From Pseudomonadota bacterium (GTDB lineage Bacteria; Pseudomonadota; Alphaproteobacteria; Caulobacterales; Caulobacteraceae), in the NCBI GenBank assembly GCA_023432855.1, contig JAEZEZ010000090.1:1-64000 (forward strand): DNA of 64,000 nucleotides. Reading direction: 5' to 3'. Below are positions 35,754 to 44,665 of the stretch, in pieces; position 1 is the first letter of the stretch, and each line of letters begins with the position of its first letter. Below the pieces are notes generated by a model, which ran no database searches, was not told the DNA's origin, and saw only the letters and a list, made by a program, of their open reading frames with translations. The translations under genes were made by a program, and so were the position numbers.

Positions 35754-37648
35754 TCGCGCGCCAGCACCACCACCCGGTCCTGCGCCGCAAAGGTCATCGG
35801 CTCCGACTTGTCGGGGTTCAGCCTCACGCCGCCCAGGCCGCGCTCGTCCGGCTCGTCCGGACGGCGCCGGCAGTAGCCCAGCGCCACCTCGCCGCGCCGC
35901 CGGGCGGCTTCGGCGACGGTGAAGAAGTTCACGGGCTCCTCCAGGCTGACGTAGTCGCCCATCGGCTTCAGCCGGATTTCCGAACCCTGCTCGTCGAGCA
36001 GGTCGGTGAAGATCGCCGACAGGTGCTCGTTTTCCGAGGCCTGGGCCAGCATCAGGCTGACCAGCCGGTTGGAGACCACGAAGTCGTCCGCGCGCGTCAC
36101 CTCGGCCAGTTCGCTGTTGCGAACGTCCGCCATCTCGCTGACCACGTTGATCCGCCTGCCCGACTGCTCGACCAGCTTGCGGACGTGCAGCAGGGTGACG
36201 AGGGTGCGCGTATCGGCGGCCTGGGCGTCCAGGTCGTCGGAGTATCCGAGGACGATCACGTGGTCGTAGGAGGGCAGGTCCAGCGTGGCGAGGACGGCGG
36301 GGCTGGTGGCGTCGACCTTCTCGGCGCGCACCTCGAGGGTATCGCGCACCCGCGCCTCGCCCACCTCGGTCAGCAGGCGCGGCGCGCTGGCCGCGATCGT
36401 CAGCAGCGATCCGGGCGCCACGAACCGTGACAGTTCCGAGGCGATGATCCGCCCGCGCCGGTTCCAGCCCAGCATCAGCGTCCGCTCCGGCCGCCCCTTG
36501 CGGCGTGGCGGCTTGCGCAACGCCCGCTCGACGATCGGGACCTCGTCGCGCGGCCGGCAGATCCGGCTGTCGTCCTCGGCGATGTAGATGGCCTTGCTGC
36601 CGGCCTCGATCACCATGTCCATGGGCGGGTTGAGCCGCGCGGTCCCCTGGGGATCACAGACTCCCATGAGGACGCAGCTCTCATGGGCCACGATGGCGTC
36701 GCCGAACCGCATGCCCACGATGTCCGGCGCGTCGACGACGTAGATCTCGTCCCCCTCGAAACCCAGCAGCTCGGTGTAGACCGCGCTCAGGCCCGACTGC
36801 AGGCACGACTGGACCACGATGCGCGCGATCAGCTCGTCCGCGAGCACGACCTGCAGCTCGTCGCCGCCAACCGCCTTGGCCAGGGCCACGTTCTCCTGGT
36901 CGCGGATCTCGGCGGCGATGCGATAGCGGTCCTCGCGCCGGGCGGGATCGGCCACCAGGGCCAGCACGGTCTTCAGCACCCGGGAATCCGGATCCGGCCC
37001 GTCGGGCGACAGCACGATGACCGATCTCGAGCTCTGGGGGCTGACGATCGACAGATCGTACAGGTTGGTCGGATCGCCGCTGCGGCAGATAATGCGCGTG
37101 CCCCGCCGCCGGCCGATCTTTGCGGCGATGGCGTCCTCCATCTCCACCTTGTCCATGTCGGCCATGACCACGATGCAGCCGCCGTGCGCGCTCTGGTTGG
37201 CCAGCACCAGTTCCTTGATGATGTCGAAGATGGAGTCCGACCAGTTGAGGATCAGCGTGTGCCCGTCCTCGAGCACCCGCGATCGCCCCTTGCGCAGCTC
37301 GTCCAGCTTGTCGTTGACCCCGGCCCCGATGATGCCGATCAGCGCCGACACCAGGAAGATTCCCGTCAGCGTGACCACCAGGGTCACCGAGCGGTAGGCC
37401 CAGCCCATGTCCGCGGCGATGGCGCCGGGATCGATGGCCCGCATGAAGGCCTGCCAGGAGGCTTCGAAGAAGTCGAGCGTGTCGCCGTCGGCCGGCGCGA
37501 TGCGGGCCACGGCGATGACCAGGGCGGCGAGGACGATGACCGCCACCGAGATGACGGTCAGCCAGCCGATCAGCGCGATCGGCCCCGCAGCCATGCTCTT
37601 GTCGAACTCGTAGCGAAGCCGGTCGCCCAGCCTGATGCCGTTGTCCAT
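35750..37648 (-). CDS. CASTOR/POLLUX-like ion channel
   Basis: A 632-residue protein. Two N-terminal membrane segments (WLTVISVAVIVLAALVIAVA and SVTLVVTLTGIFLVSALIGI) flank a pore-like loop. GAGVNDKLDELRKGRSRVLE leads to tandem Rossmann RCK-like domains: LILNWSDSIFDIIKELVLAN, VVMADMDKVEMED and later LMLGWNRRGRIIASELSRFV. This matches the CASTOR/POLLUX/SYM8 family of Ca2+-gated cation channels, whose bacterial members are poorly studied. Confidence 0.88.
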   Translation of the reverse strand: MDNGIRLGDRLRYEFDKSMAAGPIALIGWLTVISVAVIVLAALVIAVARIAPADGDTLDFFEASWQAFMRAIDPGAIAADMGWAYRSVTLVVTLTGIFLVSALIGIIGAGVNDKLDELRKGRSRVLEDGHTLILNWSDSIFDIIKELVLANQSAHGGCIVVMADMDKVEMEDAIAAKIGRRRGTRIICRSGDPTNLYDLSIVSPQSSRSVIVLSPDGPDPDSRVLKTVLALVADPARREDRYRIAAEIRDQENVALAKAVGGDELQVVLADELIARIVVQSCLQSGLSAVYTELLGFEGDEIYVVDAPDIVGMRFGDAIVAHESCVLMGVCDPQGTARLNPPMDMVIEAGSKAIYIAEDDSRICRPRDEVPIVERALRKPPRRKGRPERTLMLGWNRRGRIIASELSRFVAPGSLLTIAASAPRLLTEVGEARVRDTLEVRAEKVDATSPAVLATLDLPSYDHVIVLGYSDDLDAQAADTRTLVTLLHVRKLVEQSGRRINVVSEMADVRNSELAEVTRADDFVVSNRLVSLMLAQASENEHLSAIFTDLLDEQGSEIRLKPMGDYVSLEEPVNFFTVAEAARRRGEVALGYCRRRPDEPDERGLGGVRLNPDKSEPMTFAAQDRVVVLARD

Positions 37649-37756
37649 ACCCCCGCCGCGTCCCCAGCGGCCCCCGATTACTGCTCCGGCGCAGCCCCCC
37701 GCTCCGGTCTCCTACCTTCTTAGAACGCCAAGATGCGGATTTGGAAGAAGCTTCTC

Positions 37757-39820
37757 CTAGACGAGGAGACGGCTGATCTCGGTGGCGAGCTCGTTCTGGG
37801 TGTAGGGCTTGTTCAGCCGCGGCAGCACCGAGGCTTCCGCTTCGGTCAGATCGGCATAGCCAGTAGCCAGCAGGATCGGCAGTCCGGGCCTGAGGTCGCG
37901 CACGCGGGTCGCAAGCTCGGTCCCCGTCATCCCGGGCATGGCGTGGTCGGTGATCAGCAGGTCGAGCCCGCCGTTCAGTCGCTCCAGAGCCTCCAGGGCT
38001 TCTTCGCCGGAATGGGCGGCGATCACCGTGTGTCCCAGTTCCTCCAGCATCTCCACAGCGCTCATGGCGATGAGCAGATCGTCGTCCACCAGCAGGATGC
38101 GCGCCGGACGGCTTTCCCGGGCAGGAATTTCGGGTTCCTCCTGCGCTGCGGGCGCGTCGGCCAGGGGCAGCCACAGTTCCGCCGTGGTGCCATCCCCGGG
38201 CTTGCTGCGCAGCCGGAACGCACCCCCCGACTGTTGGGCCAGACCGTGGACCATCGAGAGGCCCAGTCCCGTGCCCTTCCCGACCCCCTTGGTTGAGAAG
38301 AACGGCTCGATGGCCTTCCGCAGGGTATCCTCGTCCATTCCGCATCCGGAATCCGAAACGGTCAGCCGTACGTACGAACCGGGATCGAGACCCTGGACCA
38401 GGTCGCCAGTCGCCGTCGCGTCCGCTTGCTCCAGACAGATCGTCAGTTCACCGCCCTCGTCCATGGCGTCGCGCGCGTTGACCGCCAGGTTCAGGAGCGC
38501 CATTTCGAGCTGGTTCGGATCGACCCTCACCGCCGGGAGTTCGTCGGGCGCTTCGATACGCACCGACACCAACGGGCCCACCGACCGTTCGAGCAGCCCC
38601 TGCATCTCGCTGACCAGCTTCAGCGCGTCCGTCGGCCGTGGTTGCAGATCTTGGCGCCTGGCGAAGGCGAGGAGCCTCTGCGTCAGGGCCGCACCGCGCC
38701 GCGCGCCCTGCATGGCGCCGTCGATCAAGCGCTGCAGGCGCACGTCCGGCGGAACCCGCCGGGAGAGCATGTCCAGGTTGCCGATGACGACCATCAGCAG
38801 GTTGTTGAAATCGTGGGCGACGCCCCCGACGAGCTGCCCCATCACCTCGATCTTCTGCGCGTGGCGGAGCTGTTCCTGCACCTTCTCGCGGGCGGCCATC
38901 TCTGCGGTGAGTTCCGCGTTCGCGGCGGCGAGGTCGGCGGTCCGCTCCTGGACCCTGACCTCCAGGGCCTCGCGCTCGGCGGAGATTTCGCCGAGCAGCC
39001 GCTCGCGTTCGCGCTCCGCCGCACGCCTTTGGGTATTGTCCGCGGTGACGCCCACGACCGTTTCGGGATTTCCGGCCCCATCGCGGCGCAGCCTGCCCTT
39101 CGCCTCGATCCAGTGAGCCGAGCCATCCGGCCAGGTCACGCCGTAGCCGATGTCGTAGTCCCCGTGTCCCTCGGCGGTTCGGCGGGCCGCCGCTCGGACC
39201 CGTTCCCGGTCCTCTTCGGCGATGGCTCCGAGGAAGTCCTCGAACGCGAAAGGCTCGTCAGGCCCCCGCCCGAAGTGAGCCTTGCAGGCCGCCGAGGCTT
39301 CAAACCGCCCATCGCCGAGGTGATAGGTCCACGATCCCAGGTGACCGGCTTCCATGGCGATGCGCAGTCGCTCTTCCGCCTCATGGACCTCTTCCAGCCG
39401 CTCCCGCGCTTCGTACTGCCTTCGGCGGCCGCGCAGCGCCGCCTGGGCGGCGCCGACGAGGGTGGTCGGGTGGAAGGGGCGCTCCAGGAAGGTCACGTTG
39501 CCGAGCGTCTGCATCAGCCGCGCTGCCGCCGGATTGCGTTCCTCGTAGCCGCCCTGGCGGGTCAGGATCATGAACGGAAGGTCCGACCACGGGGGCTGTG
39601 CGCCGATCCAGTCGGCCAGGGCCCGAAGATCGGCGCCTCTCAAGGCTTCATCCGAAACCAGCGCCGCTCCGGCGCCCGCCCGCAAATTCGAGACGAGCTC
39701 CGGCAGGGAGCGGCATTCCACCGCGTCCATCCGCGCCTCGCCCAACACGCCGCATGCGACGCGGCTGTCGCGACCGGTCGGCGCAAGGACCAGGATCCGT
39801 TCCGACAGGGCCGACGGCAT
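37757..39820 (-). CDS. Hybrid histidine kinase paired with KaiC-like protein
   Basis: This is a 687-residue soluble kinase. Residues 7-130 form a degenerate receiver: the acceptor region reads ALVSDEAL and the usual Lys is replaced in FLERPF. A PAS domain at about 150-262 and a coiled coil at 265-325 follow. The HisKA phosphoacceptor is His337 in GGVAHDFNN; the ATPase has NLAVNARDAM and GKGTGLGLS. A complete C-terminal receiver has VDDDLL, LLITDHAMPG and LNKPY. One base of its ATG overlaps the kaiC-like stop, which implies a shared signalling unit. Confidence 0.9.
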   Translation of the reverse strand: MPSALSERILVLAPTGRDSRVACGVLGEARMDAVECRSLPELVSNLRAGAGAALVSDEALRGADLRALADWIGAQPPWSDLPFMILTRQGGYEERNPAAARLMQTLGNVTFLERPFHPTTLVGAAQAALRGRRRQYEARERLEEVHEAEERLRIAMEAGHLGSWTYHLGDGRFEASAACKAHFGRGPDEPFAFEDFLGAIAEEDRERVRAAARRTAEGHGDYDIGYGVTWPDGSAHWIEAKGRLRRDGAGNPETVVGVTADNTQRRAAERERERLLGEISAEREALEVRVQERTADLAAANAELTAEMAAREKVQEQLRHAQKIEVMGQLVGGVAHDFNNLLMVVIGNLDMLSRRVPPDVRLQRLIDGAMQGARRGAALTQRLLAFARRQDLQPRPTDALKLVSEMQGLLERSVGPLVSVRIEAPDELPAVRVDPNQLEMALLNLAVNARDAMDEGGELTICLEQADATATGDLVQGLDPGSYVRLTVSDSGCGMDEDTLRKAIEPFFSTKGVGKGTGLGLSMVHGLAQQSGGAFRLRSKPGDGTTAELWLPLADAPAAQEEPEIPARESRPARILLVDDDLLIAMSAVEMLEELGHTVIAAHSGEEALEALERLNGGLDLLITDHAMPGMTGTELATRVRDLRPGLPILLATGYADLTEAEASVLPRLNKPYTQNELATEISRLLV

Positions 39821-41313
39821 CAGGGAATCTGCGGCATCAGGGTGTTGTCCGGTCCGACGAAGCTCGGAACGCCCCTCAGGACGCCCTGGAAGCCGTCCAG
39901 CGGCCGGCCGACCTGGATGCCGTTCGATCCGATCCGGTACTCGCGGATGGTGCCTTCGTGGTGGCCTGCCCGCTTCTTGATCACCGAGATCGCCCGGCGC
40001 ACCTCGCCGAGCGCCTCGAAGTAGCGCAGCAACAGCACCGTGTCGGCCAGGTAGGTGACATCCACGGGGGACTTCATCTCCCCCACGAGCCCATGCTGGG
40101 CGACCGTCAGGAAGCTCGTGACCCCCTGGCGGTTCAGATACTGCAAGAGCTCGTGGATATGCAGGACAAGGAACTGCTCTTCCGGCATCGCCGCCTGGTA
40201 GCCGTTGAGGCTGTCGATCACGACGGTTCGGGCGCCGCTGCCATCCACGGCGTTGCGAACGCGCTGGGTAAATTCGCCGGGCGACAGTTCCGCCGCGTCC
40301 ACCTGCTCGATGTGCAGGTTGCCTTCCTGCCGTAGCGCTTCCAAGTCGATGCCGAGGCCCTTCGCGCGGTCGAACAGCAGGCCGAGCTCTTCATCGAAGA
40401 TGAACAGCGCCGCCTTTTCGCCCCGCGCCACCGCCGCGGCGGCGAAGTGAAGGGTGAACAGCGATTTGCCTGTGCCTGCGGGCCCGAGGATCAGCGCGCT
40501 CGATCCCCGCTCCACGCCGCCGCCCAGCAACTGGTCCAGTTCTGCAAGGCCGCTGTCGACCGGCTCGCGGGTGAAGACGCTCTTGTGTTCGACCGAACGC
40601 AGGCGCGGGAAGGCGGTAACCCCGCCGCGAACGATGGAAAAGTCGTGGTATCCGCCGCGATAGGTGGTGCCGCGATACTTGATGACCCGAAGTCGGCGGC
40701 GCTCCGCGCCATACAGGGGCGCAAGCTCCTCCAGCCGCACGACCCCATGCGCCAGGCTGTGCACGGTGCGATCGGTCGCCTCGCTGGTCAGGTCGTCGAG
40801 CAGCAGGACGGTCGAGCCCTGCTTGGCGAAATAGTGCTTCATCGCCAGGACTTGGCGGCGGTATCGCAGCGAACTCTGCGCGAGCAGCCGGATCTCCGAC
40901 AGGCTGTCGATCACTACGCGGACCGGCTTGGCCTTCTCGACCATCTCGAAGATGCGCTTGGCTGTCTCCCCCAGCTCGAGGTCCGCGGAGTACAGCAGGC
41001 TCTGCTGCTGGTCTTCGTCGAGCATGCTTTCGGGGGGCAGCAGTTCGAAGAGCGTCAGCTCCGGGGGCAGGTCCCAGCCATGGGACCGCATCGTATCCTC
41101 AAGCTCCTCCTCCGTTTCGGCCAGGGTGATGTAAAGGCCGCGCTCGCCCTTCGCCGCGCCTTCAAGGAGGAACTGAAGCGCGATCGTCGTTTTGCCGGCT
41201 CCGGGACTTCCCTCCAGAAGGTAGATCCGGTGACGTGTCAGACCGCCGTTCAGGATATCGTCCAGTCCGTCGACGCCCGTGCCGGCGCGCGTTCTGTCTG
41301 CAGTATCTGTCAT
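39820..41313 (-). CDS. kaiC: KaiC-like ATPase
   Basis: A 497-residue double RecA-like protein. Walker A motifs are GSPGAGKT (35-42) and GPAGTGKS (277-284). By-eye alignment to cyanobacterial KaiC puts Ala-Glu (65-66) and Asp-Glu (307-308) at the two Glu-Glu pairs, and Thr420-Tyr421 (VDVTYLADT) at the Ser431-Thr432 phosphosites. FEALGEVRRAISVIKKR matches the KaiC C-terminal region. KaiA and KaiB are absent from the window. Non-cyanobacterial KaiC proteins are linked to timing or stress, and an EcfG-type promoter lies upstream. Confidence 0.9.
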   Translation of the reverse strand: MTDTADRTRAGTGVDGLDDILNGGLTRHRIYLLEGSPGAGKTTIALQFLLEGAAKGERGLYITLAETEEELEDTMRSHGWDLPPELTLFELLPPESMLDEDQQQSLLYSADLELGETAKRIFEMVEKAKPVRVVIDSLSEIRLLAQSSLRYRRQVLAMKHYFAKQGSTVLLLDDLTSEATDRTVHSLAHGVVRLEELAPLYGAERRRLRVIKYRGTTYRGGYHDFSIVRGGVTAFPRLRSVEHKSVFTREPVDSGLAELDQLLGGGVERGSSALILGPAGTGKSLFTLHFAAAAVARGEKAALFIFDEELGLLFDRAKGLGIDLEALRQEGNLHIEQVDAAELSPGEFTQRVRNAVDGSGARTVVIDSLNGYQAAMPEEQFLVLHIHELLQYLNRQGVTSFLTVAQHGLVGEMKSPVDVTYLADTVLLLRYFEALGEVRRAISVIKKRAGHHEGTIREYRIGSNGIQVGRPLDGFQGVLRGVPSFVGPDNTLMPQIP

Positions 41314-41369
41314 GCTCTCGTTTCGCCCTGCGCCCCCGGTGAACTTGAGGCCCCCCGCAACCGGTAGAA

Positions 41370-41394
41370 AAGCATTACGGCCCCGCTCGGTTCC
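41370..41394 (-). promoter_or_regulatory. EcfG-type promoter for the kaiC-kinase operon
   Basis: Minus strand: GGAAC (41394-41390), 16 bp, GCTT (41373-41370). The leader to the kaiC-like ATG at 41313 would be about 50 nt. The -10 GCTT is shared with sites at 1003, 21295, 44599 and 44998. Confidence 0.5.
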
Positions 41395-41430
41395 CGTGCA
41401 GCCAAGCTTCGCCCCGCGCGTTCTCCCGCC

Positions 41431-42270
41431 ATGGCACGAGCCCGCACGACGCCGGACAATCAGGAATACGCCATCGGGCTCGCCCGGGCCTTCGGCGGCG
41501 CGTTGATCTTCGCCTTCCCGCTGCTCATGACCATGGAGATGTGGGAACTCGGCTTCTACATGGACCGGACCCGTCTCGCCCTGTTCCTCGCCCTGGGCCT
41601 GCCGCTCCTCTTCGGCCTCTCCTACTTCGCCGGCTTCAGGACCACGCGCGACTGGCGTGACGATTTGCTGGACGCGCTCGCCGCCTATGCAGTGGGTTTC
41701 ATCGCTGCGGCCGCCCTCCTCTGGCTCTTTTCAGTGATCGGCCCCGATATGCCGGTACGCGAGACGGTCGGCAAGGTCGCCTTGCAGGCGGTCCCCGGAG
41801 GGATCGGCGCATTGCTCGCCCGCAAGCAGTTCGGCCAGCGGGAAGACGATGGCGGCCCCGAGGAAGGCGATGGCCGCAAGGGATACGCGAGCGAGCTCTT
41901 CCTGATGACCGCCGGCGCCCTCTTCATCGCCTTCAATGTGGCGCCGACCGAAGAGATGGTCCTGATCGCCTACCAGATGAGCCCCTGGCACGCCCTGACG
42001 CTCGCAGGCGTCTCGCTGGCGGTGCTCCACGCCCTGGTGTTCAGCGTGGGTTTCGCCGGCCAGGAAGAGGGACACGGGTCCGGCTCGACGATCCGCACCT
42101 TCCTCTTCTTCACCCTGGTCGGCTACGCGATCGCACTGCTGGTCAGCCTGTACATTCTGTGGACCTTCTCGCGCACAGACAGCGGCCTGAACGGCGAGCT
42201 GCTGAAGACCGTGATCGTGCTCGGTTTTCCTTCTTCCATCGGGGCCGCCGCCGCGCGGCTGCTGGTCTGA
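41431..42270 (+). CDS. TIGR02587-type integral membrane protein
   Basis: A 279-residue protein with about eight hydrophobic segments. It contains FGGALIFAFPLLMTMEMWEL, DDLLDALAAYAVGFIAAA and FNVAPTEEMVLIAYQM, the pattern of TIGR02587. It is followed closely by a TIGR02588-type protein, its usual partner. Function unknown. Divergent from the kaiC-like gene. Confidence 0.85.
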   Translation: MARARTTPDNQEYAIGLARAFGGALIFAFPLLMTMEMWELGFYMDRTRLALFLALGLPLLFGLSYFAGFRTTRDWRDDLLDALAAYAVGFIAAAALLWLFSVIGPDMPVRETVGKVALQAVPGGIGALLARKQFGQREDDGGPEEGDGRKGYASELFLMTAGALFIAFNVAPTEEMVLIAYQMSPWHALTLAGVSLAVLHALVFSVGFAGQEEGHGSGSTIRTFLFFTLVGYAIALLVSLYILWTFSRTDSGLNGELLKTVIVLGFPSSIGAAAARLLV

Positions 42271-42272
42271 CC

Positions 42273-42674
42273 ATGGCCGCCGCGAAGAAGCCCGCTCCCG
42301 TTCACTGGACCCAGCGCGCCCCGCTGCTCGAATGGATCTCGGCAGCCATCGGCCTTGTCCTCAGCATCGCCGCCATCGGATTTGTCGCGTGGGACGGCCT
42401 GCAGGCCGACGGGCGCGCCCCGCAGATCACGGTGCAGGCCACGGCCATCCGACCGGCGCCGGGGGGCTTCCTGGTGGAGGTCGAGGCGCGCAACCTCAGC
42501 CGTGAGACAGCGGCGGCGGTCGAGATCGAGGGCGCCCTGGCTGACGGCGAAACGGCGCGCATTCAGTTCGACTACGTCCCGGGACAAGGTCGACGAACCG
42601 GCGGCCTCCTGTTCCGGACCGATCCCCGCAGCGCGGGGCTGGAGCTGAACGTCCGGGGGTATTCGATCCCGTGA
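42273..42674 (+). CDS. TIGR02588-type membrane-anchored protein
   Basis: A 133-residue protein with one membrane helix (LEWISAAIGLVLSIAAIGFV) and a soluble beta-rich domain (ITVQATAIRPAPGGFLVEVE, ARNLSRETAAAV, then FDYVPG). It matches TIGR02588 and starts 2 bp after the TIGR02587 stop. Probably a membrane complex with the neighbour; role unknown. Confidence 0.85.
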   Translation: MAAAKKPAPVHWTQRAPLLEWISAAIGLVLSIAAIGFVAWDGLQADGRAPQITVQATAIRPAPGGFLVEVEARNLSRETAAAVEIEGALADGETARIQFDYVPGQGRRTGGLLFRTDPRSAGLELNVRGYSIP

Positions 42675-43570
42675 ACCCCGGGCGCTTTCTCCGGCTCCGC
42701 GCGCTCCAGGCCGAGCGTTGGATCGCGCGCCGGCTCCCGGTGCGCATCCTCGGGGTCGAAATCACATTTCCCGGCGCCGTGGAGGCGCTGGCGCGCGCGG
42801 GCTATGCGGCGCGCGGCTTCGTGTACGTCAGCATGGGGTCGATCGCGCTGCTGGCGGCGGTGGAGCTCGCCCCTTCGGCCCGGGACGGCCTCGGCGCGCT
42901 GCTGACCCTGGCGCAGTGGCCGGCGGGTTACCTCTGGCTGTCGGCGATCGCCCTCGCCTTATCCGGCTTCGCAGCCTGGCGCGCCGCTCAGGTCATCTTC
43001 GATGCCGACAACCAGGGCTCGCGGCCGTGGGCCCTGGGCAGTCGGGCTGGCCAGGCGATAAGCGGGGTCGTCTACGGCGCCCTCGCCATGTCGGTCTTCG
43101 AGCTGCTGGACGAAATCGAGGACGTCCGGGAGGGTGACATCGACACGGCCGCCGAACAGGCGGCGGAGGTGCTCGGCTGGCCCGGCGGCCACCTCGTGCT
43201 CATCGGGGTTGGCGTCTTCATCGCGGGCGCCGGCCTCGGCAACATTATCCAGGGCCTGCTCAGCGATTTCGGAAAGCGGCTGGGGTGTCCTGATGGCACG
43301 CGGCGCTGGGCAGGATGGGTCGGGCGTGTGGGGTATGTGGCGAGAGGTTTCGCCTTCCTGCCGCTAGGATGGTTTCTGATCGAGGCGGGTCTGGACCTCG
43401 ATCCCGGCGACGCCCGGGATCTCGGCGGCGCCCTTCAATCGCTCGAAGCCCAACCGTTTGGCTCGTGGGTCATGGGCGCGACTGCGGTGGGGCTGATTGC
43501 GTTCGGGCTGTTCGCCTTCATCGAGGCGCGGTACCGCTGCATCGAACCCAGGGACCCGTTGGCGGAATAG
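42671..43570 (+). CDS. DUF1206-type membrane protein
   Basis: A 299-residue protein with six hydrophobic helices arranged as three repeats. Two repeats begin with a GYAARGFVYVSMG / GYVARGFAFLPLG motif, as in DUF1206. It starts at GTG 42671, overlapping the previous stop (GTGA). Last gene of the three-gene membrane-protein operon. Function unknown. Confidence 0.85.
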   Translation: MNPGRFLRLRALQAERWIARRLPVRILGVEITFPGAVEALARAGYAARGFVYVSMGSIALLAAVELAPSARDGLGALLTLAQWPAGYLWLSAIALALSGFAAWRAAQVIFDADNQGSRPWALGSRAGQAISGVVYGALAMSVFELLDEIEDVREGDIDTAAEQAAEVLGWPGGHLVLIGVGVFIAGAGLGNIIQGLLSDFGKRLGCPDGTRRWAGWVGRVGYVARGFAFLPLGWFLIEAGLDLDPGDARDLGGALQSLEAQPFGSWVMGATAVGLIAFGLFAFIEARYRCIEPRDPLAE

Positions 43571-43603
43571 GGGTCCCGGGCGGGCGGGGGCCGCGACGGC
43601 GGA

Positions 43604-43801
43604 TCAGTTCAGCCGGGGCTTGCGCTGCGGCCAGAGCCGCACCGGATCAAGGCGGTCGAGGCCGGTCTCGTAGCGCTCGGCCAGCCGGCGCCAGTGTTCC
43701 GCCAATTCGAGGTAGGCTTCCCGGCGCAGATCGCTCTCGGCCGCGCGCGCTTCGCGCTCGAGACCATCAGCCTTTGCCCGACACTGTTCCGGCGTTCTCA
43801 T
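43604..43801 (-). CDS. Small helical protein, probably leaderless
   Basis: A 65-residue protein: MRTPEQCRAKADGLEREARA, then a helical stretch with LELAEHWRRLAERYETGLDR. The EcfG-type promoter at 43811-43835 would start transcription at about 43803-43805, so the ATG at 43801 would be almost at the 5' end. A GTG at 43825 lies upstream of that start. Many small alphaproteobacterial stress proteins have this coiled-coil look. Confidence 0.7.
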   Translation of the reverse strand: MRTPEQCRAKADGLEREARAAESDLRREAYLELAEHWRRLAERYETGLDRLDPVRLWPQRKPRLN

Positions 43802-43810
43802 GGCAAGTGG

Positions 43811-43835
43811 AACCCGGATATTCACGTTCGGTTCC
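43811..43835 (-). promoter_or_regulatory. EcfG-type promoter for the 65-residue protein
   Basis: Minus strand: GGAAC (43835-43831), 16 bp, GGTT (43814-43811). The -10 box ends only 10 bp before the ATG. Confidence 0.6.
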
Positions 43836-43846
43836 GGCGTGAAGAA

Positions 43847-43868
43847 GGGCTCCGCGGCGACGGAGCCC
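43847..43868. terminator. Terminator hairpin after the DUF4142 gene
   Basis: GGGCTCCG (43847-43854) and CGGAGCCC (43861-43868) form an 8-bp stem, about 27 bp past the stop at 43895. On the minus strand it is followed by TTCTTC, a weak T tract. Confidence 0.6.
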
Positions 43869-43894
43869 TCCCTCAGGCGTGGCGTTGCGGGCCG

Positions 43895-44503
43895 TTATTG
43901 AGCCGGCGCGGTGTCGTCGGCCGGGCTCTCCCGATCGAGCGAGCCTACCAGTTCGACGTGGTGCTCGAGCCGCGGCGTCACCTCCGCGGCGAAAGCCTTC
44001 AGCGTCGCGTCGGCGCCCATCTCGCGGTAGCCTTTGAACATGGTGATGGCCTCGTGGTGAGCGGCCGTCTGCTGGTCGAGATAGCGGTCGTCGAACGAAC
44101 TGGCGTCCGCCGCCCGCAGATTGTCCATCATGCCCTTGCGACGTTCGTCCATCTCGGTGGGCAGGGTCTTGCCCATGCCCGCCGCGATGGCCTTCAGCTT
44201 GGCCGAAGCCGCCTCGTGGTCCTTGATGATGGTTTCGGCCGCCTTCTTGACCTGGGCGCTCTGGGACCGCTCCAGCGCGAGGCGGCTGGATTCGATCTCG
44301 TACATGTCGCCGATGGCGGCGTTGGTGAGGAAGGCGTCGGTGTCGACCGCGCCCCGGGCGCCCGCCGCCAGTCCGGTCGCCGCGCCGGCGACGTCCTGCG
44401 CCATGTTCACGGGCTCGGTCTGCCCCGGATTTTCTGCCTGGTTGCAGGCCGCCAGCGAGGCGGCGGCGGCCAGCGCTGCGGCGGTGAAGAGCGTGGATTT
44501 CAT
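43895..44503 (-). CDS. DUF4142-family lipoprotein
   Basis: A 202-residue protein. The signal peptide ends in a lipobox-like AAASLAAC, so it is likely a lipoprotein. The four-helix ferritin-like DUF4142 domain contains LTNAAIGDMYEIESSRLALE, AETIIKDHEAASAKL, DRYLDQQTAAHHEAI and LEHHVELV, with His/Glu/Asp that could bind metal. The ATG at 44503 starts the signal peptide. An EcfG-type promoter lies 33 bp upstream. Confidence 0.9.
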   Translation of the reverse strand: MKSTLFTAAALAAAASLAACNQAENPGQTEPVNMAQDVAGAATGLAAGARGAVDTDAFLTNAAIGDMYEIESSRLALERSQSAQVKKAAETIIKDHEAASAKLKAIAAGMGKTLPTEMDERRKGMMDNLRAADASSFDDRYLDQQTAAHHEAITMFKGYREMGADATLKAFAAEVTPRLEHHVELVGSLDRESPADDTAPAQ

Positions 44504-44535
44504 GAGGTAGCCCCTGAGGAAGTTGATGGGGCACA

Positions 44536-44561
44536 ACCGCCCACCCTTCACGCGGGTTCCC
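44536..44561 (-). promoter_or_regulatory. EcfG-type promoter for the DUF4142 gene
   Basis: Minus strand: GGAAC (44561-44557), 17 bp, GGTT (44539-44536). The -10 box ends 33 bp before the ATG, the same spacing as for the genes at 58052 and 55022. Confidence 0.65.
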
Positions 44562-44598
44562 ATTTCCGTGATGAGGGGCTCATGCCGCCGCTCAGGGG

Positions 44599-44624
44599 GG
44601 AACCGGCGGCGCAGGCGGAAGCTT
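44599..44624 (+). promoter_or_regulatory. EcfG-type promoter for the 101-residue protein
   Basis: GGAAC (44599-44603), 17 bp, GCTT (44621-44624). The leader to the ATG at 44666 would be about 35 nt. Back to back with the DUF4142 promoter. Confidence 0.55.
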
Positions 44625-44665
44625 GGTGCTCAACGGGGCCTACGCCCTCACAAAGGAGCAGCCAG

